Origin: Shimia haliotis
Lineage (GTDB): Bacteria > Pseudomonadota > Alphaproteobacteria > Rhodobacterales > Rhodobacteraceae
Direction of reading: 5' to 3'
Assembly (NCBI RefSeq): GCF_900114415.1
Contig: NZ_FOSZ01000001.1
Location: forward strand, 930,001-994,000
Length of the DNA: 64,000 nt
Shown here: positions 59,228 to 64,000 of the stretch, piece after piece
Numbering within the stretch: position 1 is the first letter of the stretch
Layout: the number at the start of each line of letters is the position of its first letter
Notes under the pieces: generated by a model
Told to the model about the DNA's origin: nothing
The model's database searches: none
The model's input: only the letters and a program-made list of their open reading frames with translations
Made by a program: the position numbers and the translations under genes

Positions 59228-60456
59228 TCGAATTCTTCCTCTGTTCCTTGCTCACAATCCTGCCCGACTACCTGTTTCGTCGCTATCGACAAGGCAAACG
59301 CTGGGGCGAAGATCTCTCAGTCTTCACAATGTGGTATGAATTGCGTTGGGGCATCACATCCTGCCTGATCCTGACCGTCAGCCTGATCACCGTGATCTTT
59401 TACTTCCACCCGTCCTCAAGCAACGTCATCAGCTACTTCCGTGCCATCGCCGTGATGCCCGAAGCGCTCGGTCGGGTCGAAGAGGTCCATGTGCGAAACG
59501 GCGACTTTGTAAAAGCCGGTGACAAGCTCTTCAAAATGGATTCCGAAAAATCCGAGGCCGCCGCCAACACCGCCCGCGCCCGCATCGCCGAGATCGACGC
59601 GGCAATCGAAGTGGCCGCCTCCGAACTCGACAGCGCAGAGGCACGCCTCCATCAAGCCGAAGCCGCGCTGGAACAGTCTCGAGACGAATATGGCCGCACC
59701 AACACGCTCTTCACCCGCGGATCTGCCGCCGTTTCAGAACGCGAGGTCGAGCGGCTGGAAAACCTGATCGACCAACGCGAAGCCGCGGTCGAGGCCGCAG
59801 AGGCCGGCCTACAGGCGGTGCAGGACAAGATTGACGTGCAACTGCCCGCTCAACGCGCCAGCGCAGAAGCACAACTGGCCGAAGCGGAAACCGCCATTGC
59901 CAAAACCACCGTCTACGCCAGCGTCGACGGGCATATGGAGCAATTCGGCCTCTTTCCCGGCGACATCGTGAACCCCTTTGTGCGGCCAGCGGGTGTACTT
60001 GTCCCGGCTGACTCCGGCGAAAATCGTTTTCAGGCCGCCTTTGGCCAGCTGACCGGCCCCGTGCTTTATGACGGAATGCTGGCCGAGATCAGCTGCATGT
60101 CGCGCCCGTTCAAGATTTATCCAATGGTGATCGTACAAATTCAGGACGTGATCCCCTCGGGGCAATTCCGAACACAGGAACAGCTGATTGATCCAGCCAA
60201 CCACCCCAAACCCGGTTCCATCATCGCAATCATGGAGCCGCTCTACCCCGATCAGACAGAATTGATTCCACCAGGGTCAAAATGCGTTGCCAACGCCTAT
60301 ACAAACAATCACGACAAGCTGGACGATCCCGCCCTGTCGTCGGGCCAAAAACTGGCCCTGCACGCGGTGGATGCGGTCGGTCTGGTACACGCAGCAATTC
60401 TGCGCCTTCAGGTGCTTCTCATGCCAGTGCAAAACCTCGTCCTAAGCGGTCACTAA
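59224..60456 (+). CDS. HlyD-family membrane fusion protein (YiaV/YibH-like)
   Basis: The 410-residue protein has one transmembrane helix near 47-68 (CLILTVSLITVIFYFHPSSS). A lipoyl/barrel-sandwich half-motif follows (AIAVMPEALGRVEEVHVRNGDFVKAGDKLFKMDSEKSEAAANTARARI), then a long coiled-coil hairpin (about 110-220) and the second half (AKTTVYASVDGHMEQFGLFPGDIVNPF). This is the membrane-fusion-protein fold of HlyD/EmrA. No transporter or outer-membrane channel gene is adjacent, so the partner is unknown. The tail (about 330-410) is longer than in HlyD, with a hydrophobic C-terminal stretch. The gene is translationally coupled to the preceding membrane-protein gene. Confidence 0.85.
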   Translation: MIEFFLCSLLTILPDYLFRRYRQGKRWGEDLSVFTMWYELRWGITSCLILTVSLITVIFYFHPSSSNVISYFRAIAVMPEALGRVEEVHVRNGDFVKAGDKLFKMDSEKSEAAANTARARIAEIDAAIEVAASELDSAEARLHQAEAALEQSRDEYGRTNTLFTRGSAAVSEREVERLENLIDQREAAVEAAEAGLQAVQDKIDVQLPAQRASAEAQLAEAETAIAKTTVYASVDGHMEQFGLFPGDIVNPFVRPAGVLVPADSGENRFQAAFGQLTGPVLYDGMLAEISCMSRPFKIYPMVIVQIQDVIPSGQFRTQEQLIDPANHPKPGSIIAIMEPLYPDQTELIPPGSKCVANAYTNNHDKLDDPALSSGQKLALHAVDAVGLVHAAILRLQVLLMPVQNLVLSGH

Positions 60457-60488
60457 GAACGGGGCGGCGCAACCGAACGCCGCTTTGT

Positions 60489-60905
60489 CTATTCCCCAAA
60501 GTTTCCGCCCAGCGGGATCGGCGCCATTCGGATCAGGCGGCTGTCGGCCACGGCTGCCTGACGGTGTGGTATCGCCTTGCGGTAGTCCGGATCACCCAGC
60601 ATGTCCACAAAGGCCTGCGGACTCGGGTATTCCGCGATAAAGCACAAATCCCAATGCTCATCGCTTGGCCCGATCACCACCATTTCCTGCGCCCCGCGCC
60701 AAACGATCTTGCCGCCCAGACGTGCAAAAACCGGTGCGCTCTCCTTGCCATAGGCAGCATAGGCTTCCTTGCCGCTGGCATGGCGCCCGTCTTCGTAGTT
60801 CGCCGTGTCGCGCAGCTTTACCAGATTGAGCATGTGAATCGGACCTTCCCGATCCATCGCCCTAAACGCCTCAAATGTCTCGCGGTCAAATGCCGTGTAA
60901 CTCAT
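60489..60905 (-). CDS. DUF1330-type protein (dimeric alpha-beta barrel)
   Basis: The 138-residue protein reads EGPIHMLNLVKLRDTANYEDGRHASGKEAYAAYGKESAPVFARLGGKIVWRG, then DLCFIAEYPSPQAFVDMLGDPDYRKAIPHRQAAVADSRLIRM. This is the ferredoxin-like fold of DUF1330 and related proteins, with unknown function. AGGAGG precedes ATG 60905. It is convergent with the HlyD-family gene (32-bp spacer) and lies about 175 bp from tig. Confidence 0.82.
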   Translation of the reverse strand: MSYTAFDRETFEAFRAMDREGPIHMLNLVKLRDTANYEDGRHASGKEAYAAYGKESAPVFARLGGKIVWRGAQEMVVIGPSDEHWDLCFIAEYPSPQAFVDMLGDPDYRKAIPHRQAAVADSRLIRMAPIPLGGNFGE

Positions 60906-61024
60906 ACCCGTTCCTCCTGTTTGCCTCATGCAGAACAAACCCGAAGGACCCCGTCAAACAGAACGCGGTGTCACTCTGCTCAGGGCATCGCCCTGGAACC
61001 TCCACACCGCCCTCTCCCCCAAAC

Positions 61025-61054
61025 AAAAAGGCCGCCCCAATCTGGAACGGCCTT
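61025..61054 (-). terminator. Intrinsic terminator after tig
   Basis: AAGGCCG (61028-61034) pairs with CGGCCTT (61048-61054), and the A-run at 61025-61029 gives a U-run on the minus strand. Confidence 0.7.
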
Positions 61055-61080
61055 CTCAAAATCGATGCAGTGTCAGGGAC

Positions 61081-62415
61081 TTATTCGTCGTCCAGAGACT
61101 CAACTGCTTTCTCAAGCGCGTCTTTATCGACTTCTTTTTCGGAAACTTCTGCAAGCTCCAGAACATAGTCCACAACTTTGTCTTCAAAGATCGGAGCGCG
61201 CAGTTGCTGCTGCATCTGTGCGTTCTGCTGCACGAACTCAAAGAACTGACGTTCCTGACCCGGGTACTGACGTGCCTGGTTCATGATCGCTTGGGTCATT
61301 TCCGCGTCGGTCACTTCAACTTCGGCTTTCTGACCCAGTTCTGCCAGCAGCAGGCCCAGACGCACGCGGCGCTCGGCCAGAGTGTTGTGCTCGTCCGTCG
61401 GCTCGATTTCCGGGTGGTCGTGACCTTCCACTTCCGGATTTTCTTCGTGCCACAGCTGATGCGCGATCTGGCCCGCTTCCGCTTCTACAAGGCTCGGCGG
61501 CAGGTCAAAGGACACCAGCTTGTCCAACTCGTCCAGCAACGCGCGCTTGGTCACGGCACGTGCCGCGCCAGCATATTCTGCTTCCAAACGCTCGGAAACC
61601 TGACCCTTCAGGCCCGCGAGGTCTTCTGCACCAAACTTCTGCGCCAGCTCGTCGTTGATTTCCGCAGCAACCGGTTCTTTCACCTCTTTGATGGTGCAAG
61701 AGAACACGGCTTCTTTGCCCGCGAGGTTTTCCGCGCCGTACTCTTCAGGGAAGTTCACAGTCACGTCTTTTTCTTCTTCGGCTTTCACGCCAACCAGCTG
61801 CTCTTCAAAGCCGGGGATGAACTGACCGGAACCCAGCACCAGCGGGAAGTCCTCGCCTGCACCACCGTCAAACGCTTCACCGTCGATACGGCCCACGAAG
61901 TCCATGACAACCTGGTCGCCGTCTTTGGCTTTGGAACCTTTGCGACGCGCTTTGAAGTCCTGCGCGGTTTCCGCGAGGTTTGCCAGCGCTTCGTCAACAG
62001 CCGCGTCGTCGGCCTTAACAACCAGCTTCTCCAGCTTGATACCCTTCAGCTCAACTTCCGGAATTTCCGGCAGCGCTTCATAGGACATTTCGACTTCAAC
62101 GTCGGAACCCGGCTTCCACTCTTCGCCGTTTTTCATCTCAACTTTCGGCTGCAACGCAGGGCGGTCGCCGCTGTCTTCAAAGTGCTTGTTCATCGCACCG
62201 TCAACAGCTTCCTGCATCGCTTCACCCAGCAGACGCTCACCGAACTGCTTGCGCAGGATCGGCATTGGCACTTTGCCTTTGCGGAAACCTTTCATTTCGA
62301 TTTCCGGCTGCGCTTCAACCAGCTTTTCTTTAACTTTGTCGTCCAGCTCCGCTGCAGTCACAACGATGTTGTAGCCGCGCTTCAGACCTTCGTTCAGCGT
62401 CTCGGTGACCTGCAT
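61081..62415 (-). CDS. tig: Trigger factor
   Basis: The 444-residue ribosome-bound chaperone and prolyl isomerase starts [19 protein letters not shown]. The N-terminal domain holds the ribosome-binding region [18 protein letters not shown] (signature GFRxGKxP). The FKBP-like domain (about 150-240) reads [45 protein letters not shown] helical C-terminal domain follows ([27 protein letters not shown] type). ATG 62415 is used; the frame upstream of it is spurious. A hairpin-terminator pair flanks the gene. Confidence 0.97.
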   Translation of the reverse strand: MQVTETLNEGLKRGYNIVVTAAELDDKVKEKLVEAQPEIEMKGFRKGKVPMPILRKQFGERLLGEAMQEAVDGAMNKHFEDSGDRPALQPKVEMKNGEEWKPGSDVEVEMSYEALPEIPEVELKGIKLEKLVVKADDAAVDEALANLAETAQDFKARRKGSKAKDGDQVVMDFVGRIDGEAFDGGAGEDFPLVLGSGQFIPGFEEQLVGVKAEEEKDVTVNFPEEYGAENLAGKEAVFSCTIKEVKEPVAAEINDELAQKFGAEDLAGLKGQVSERLEAEYAGAARAVTKRALLDELDKLVSFDLPPSLVEAEAGQIAHQLWHEENPEVEGHDHPEIEPTDEHNTLAERRVRLGLLLAELGQKAEVEVTDAEMTQAIMNQARQYPGQERQFFEFVQQNAQMQQQLRAPIFEDKVVDYVLELAEVSEKEVDKDALEKAVESLDDE

Positions 62416-62520
62416 CAGGATACCCCATAAGTAGCGGTGCGCGGGACTCACCCCGCGCACGGTCAAAAAAATCTGGCCTCTTCTAGTTGCCACAGCCCGG
62501 CGGCGCAAGGGCAAAGGCCG

Positions 62521-62561
62521 CAAAAAGAGACCCGCCCGGCAGGTTCTCTGCCGGGCGGGTC
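62521..62561 (-). terminator. Intrinsic terminator after the porin gene
   Basis: A 14-bp perfect stem (62529-62542 with 62548-62561) has a 5-nt loop. The A-run at 62522-62526 supplies a U-run on the minus strand. This is the strongest terminator in the window. Confidence 0.9.
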
Positions 62562-62587
62562 GCCTCATGTTTCACAGACTGGTGAAA

Positions 62588-63709
62588 TTACCAGAACCAA
62601 CGCCCGCCAATGCCCCAGACACCGACATCCTCATAGCTCACACCCGGTTCTTCATACTGGTGCTGACGATAGCTGACATAGACCTCCATATTGGCGCTTT
62701 CGATCACCTGGGTGCCTTGCAAGCCCCATGTGAACCCGTTGTCGCCGGAAATCACACTGTCATTGCCCCAAAAGAAGTCCGCCGAGAGGCGGGTTTCGCC
62801 CCAGCTGAGCCAGTCGCGCCGCACACCGAGTTTGGTATAGACATAGTTGCTGCCCAACCCGCTGTTGTCACGCCACCCCGCAACCAACGTACCATTGATG
62901 CCGCTGTCCAGATGCAGCGCGCTGAACGAGCCAACGACGCTTGTGTTGTCAGGATTGCCGTTGGCGCCATCAACCCAGCCCGCACCAAGGCGGCCGGAAT
63001 ATTTCATGCCGCCTCTATCTGCATCATAAAACAGAGAAATATCATAGTTCAGATCGTCCGCACCGCTGACAAGAATATTCTCACCGACCGAGGCACCAAC
63101 CGCGAAGCCTCCACCAAAGCGGGGCGTGTCATAGCGCAGGCGTCCCAAACGCCCGCCGTCAAAGTCGTTGAAAACGCCGCCGACCGTGCGCCCGGGGTTG
63201 GTCGCACCAGTTCCCGCGACGCGGAAAGAATACCCCGCCGACAAGTCCGAGATTGACCGCGTCGAGATGAACCCGGTTCCGGAGAGATCCGCTCCGGCCA
63301 TGCCGTCTGTCGACATGCTGCCCTGACCCAGAGAGATGGTCCCGAAGTTGCCTTCGTAAATGAATTCGACCTTCCGCAGGCTGGCGCGGGTGTAGTTTAG
63401 GAAATCGGGATCCGGTGTGCCCTGACTGATACTGGTCGCACCCCGAATGCCCAGCGCCGTTTCAAAATTGAATTTCAACGTTCCTGACGCCATCCCGGTT
63501 TCCCACCAAAGGCCGATCCGGCTTGGCGCGTTCGAGTTGTCGACAAGTTGCGTGTTGGTTGAGAACCCGTCATCCACACTGACAATGATCGGGTTCAGAA
63601 AGCCATAAAACCGCGCGTTGTTTTCCTGAGCGGAGACCGTGCCCGCCGCCATAACAAACGCACCGGCCGCGGCGCCTTGGCCAAGGCGCATTAGAATTGA
63701 TTGATGCAT
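62588..63709 (-). CDS. Outer-membrane porin
   Basis: The 373-residue beta-barrel precursor has a signal peptide ending AAGTVSA before QENNARF. Repeated amphipathic strands follow (GTLKFNFETALGIRG, GTISLGQGSMSTDGMAG, TLVAGWRDNSG, RLSADFFWGNDS). The terminal residue is aromatic (GGRWFW), the usual signal for barrel insertion. It fits the Rhodobacter-type general porin family and probably forms trimeric diffusion channels. The start is at 63709 because GGGAG is 7 bp upstream; the ATG at 63715 is only 1 bp from that site. A long region upstream holds no gene. Confidence 0.9.
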   Translation of the reverse strand: MHQSILMRLGQGAAAGAFVMAAGTVSAQENNARFYGFLNPIIVSVDDGFSTNTQLVDNSNAPSRIGLWWETGMASGTLKFNFETALGIRGATSISQGTPDPDFLNYTRASLRKVEFIYEGNFGTISLGQGSMSTDGMAGADLSGTGFISTRSISDLSAGYSFRVAGTGATNPGRTVGGVFNDFDGGRLGRLRYDTPRFGGGFAVGASVGENILVSGADDLNYDISLFYDADRGGMKYSGRLGAGWVDGANGNPDNTSVVGSFSALHLDSGINGTLVAGWRDNSGLGSNYVYTKLGVRRDWLSWGETRLSADFFWGNDSVISGDNGFTWGLQGTQVIESANMEVYVSYRQHQYEEPGVSYEDVGVWGIGGRWFW

Positions 63710-63715
63710 ATCCAT

Positions 63716-64000
63716 TCTCCCGAAACAATTTGGCTAAATTCCCTTTGATCCTACGCGTCTCTTTCTAGCAGGTCAAAAAAACCGCGACTCCTATTTTCAA
63801 CAGTGTGACCCGCTTGCATCCCCACTCTATCGCCCACCAGGACCGCCCCAAGGCCCGCTGGCTCAAAAGGCTTGAGCGCCAATTGTATCAGCGGACACGC
63901 CTCTAAAACCAAACTGATACAAACCTTACAAAACTCTCCTTTCCGCAATTCTTTAGTGACACAAACCTCCGCCAATCTGGGCCCACTCCGTTTTGAGGTG
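63716..64000. other. Non-coding region upstream of the porin gene
   Basis: About 285 bp hold no convincing gene. I see an inverted repeat GCTCAA-N5-TTGAGC (63861-63877). A possible minus-strand promoter, TTGTAA-N17-TTTTAG, reads across the AT-richer part near 63902-63930. Porin leaders are often long and targeted by small RNAs, but nothing here proves that. Confidence 0.4.

Noticed and set aside
60928-62430. A 500-codon plus-strand frame opposite tig
   Set aside because: It is Phe/His/Arg-rich low-quality sequence mirrored from the Glu/Lys-rich trigger factor gene, so it is a codon-bias shadow.
63751-63975. A 74-codon minus-strand frame upstream of the porin gene
   Set aside because: No ribosome-binding site, no recognisable domain, and it sits where a porin leader is expected. 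I treat the region as non-coding.
1-64000. tRNA genes, CRISPR arrays, insertion sequences
   Set aside because: Scanning intergenic regions on both strands showed no cloverleaf arms with a T-loop consensus, no regularly spaced repeats and no transposase frames.

Overview
The window is about 64 kb of a GC-rich alphaproteobacterial chromosome, almost certainly Rhodobacterales (Roseobacter group). The evidence is a complete Rhodobacter capsulatus-type gene transfer agent (GTA) cluster next to fabD-fabG-acpP-fabF-mltG and cysE, a pyruvate dehydrogenase operon whose E1-beta carries its own lipoyl domain, a GAAC-N7-GAAC (alphaproteobacterial LexA) box upstream of uvrA, and many Rhodobacterales-typical hypothetical families. 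I see no tRNA, rRNA, CRISPR array, insertion sequence or attachment site. Coding density is high and no gene-free stretch exceeds 300 bases.

Layout. 1-2.1 kb: valine catabolism (end of an acyl-CoA dehydrogenase, 3-hydroxyisobutyryl-CoA hydrolase, mmsB). 2.2-5.5 kb: a small membrane protein, an XRE/MmyB-type regulator divergent from a membrane protein with a candidate operator between them, and a choice-of-anchor/Hint secreted protein. 5.5-10.2 kb: uvrA with an SOS box, divergent from a secreted VWA protein with three C-terminal repeats. 10.3-16.5 kb: a double winged-helix regulator divergent from a VOC protein, lpd, a coiled-coil membrane protein, DUF924, an MFS transporter and queA. 16.5-25.3 kb: a large AsmA-like protein, Bcp, DUF455, an M23 peptidase overlapping a bactofilin, aqpZ and an ATP-grasp protein. 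25.3-31.8 kb: DUF3179, two cyclophilins (one exported, one cytosolic), pgk, class I aldolase and an AidB-like acyl-CoA dehydrogenase. 31.9-36.1 kb: an FtsB/DivIC-like division gene followed by pdhA-pdhB-pdhC. 36.1-56 kb, all on the minus strand: fabD, fabG, acpP, fabF, mltG, then GTA genes g1 to g15 in canonical order, then cysE. 56-64 kb: a small membrane protein, rpsF-rpsR-rplI, a lipoprotein lytic transglycosylase, a membrane protein/HlyD pair, DUF1330, tig and a porin.

How the genes work together. The GTA block encodes a packaging terminase, portal, protease, HK97-fold capsid, head-tail connectors, major tail protein, tape measure and baseplate, enough to build a small tailed particle that packages host DNA. 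Its genes overlap by 1-8 nt almost throughout, which implies one translationally coupled transcript. The PDH operon, the unlinked lpd, pgk and fda form central carbon metabolism. fabD/fabG/acpP/fabF make fatty acids. M23 plus bactofilin, mltG, the transglycosylase and the FtsB-like protein act on the cell envelope and division.

The less ordinary signals are mostly regulatory. They include three GANTC sites packed over the promoter of the division gene, perfect inverted repeats just upstream of pdhA and near lpd, a strong intrinsic terminator about 50 bp upstream of GTA g1, and a 149-nt overlap of g1 with g2. I did not find a convincing wholly new multi-gene system. The best candidates for undescribed biology are the orphan ATP-grasp protein, the VWA triple-repeat protein, and the GTA leader region.
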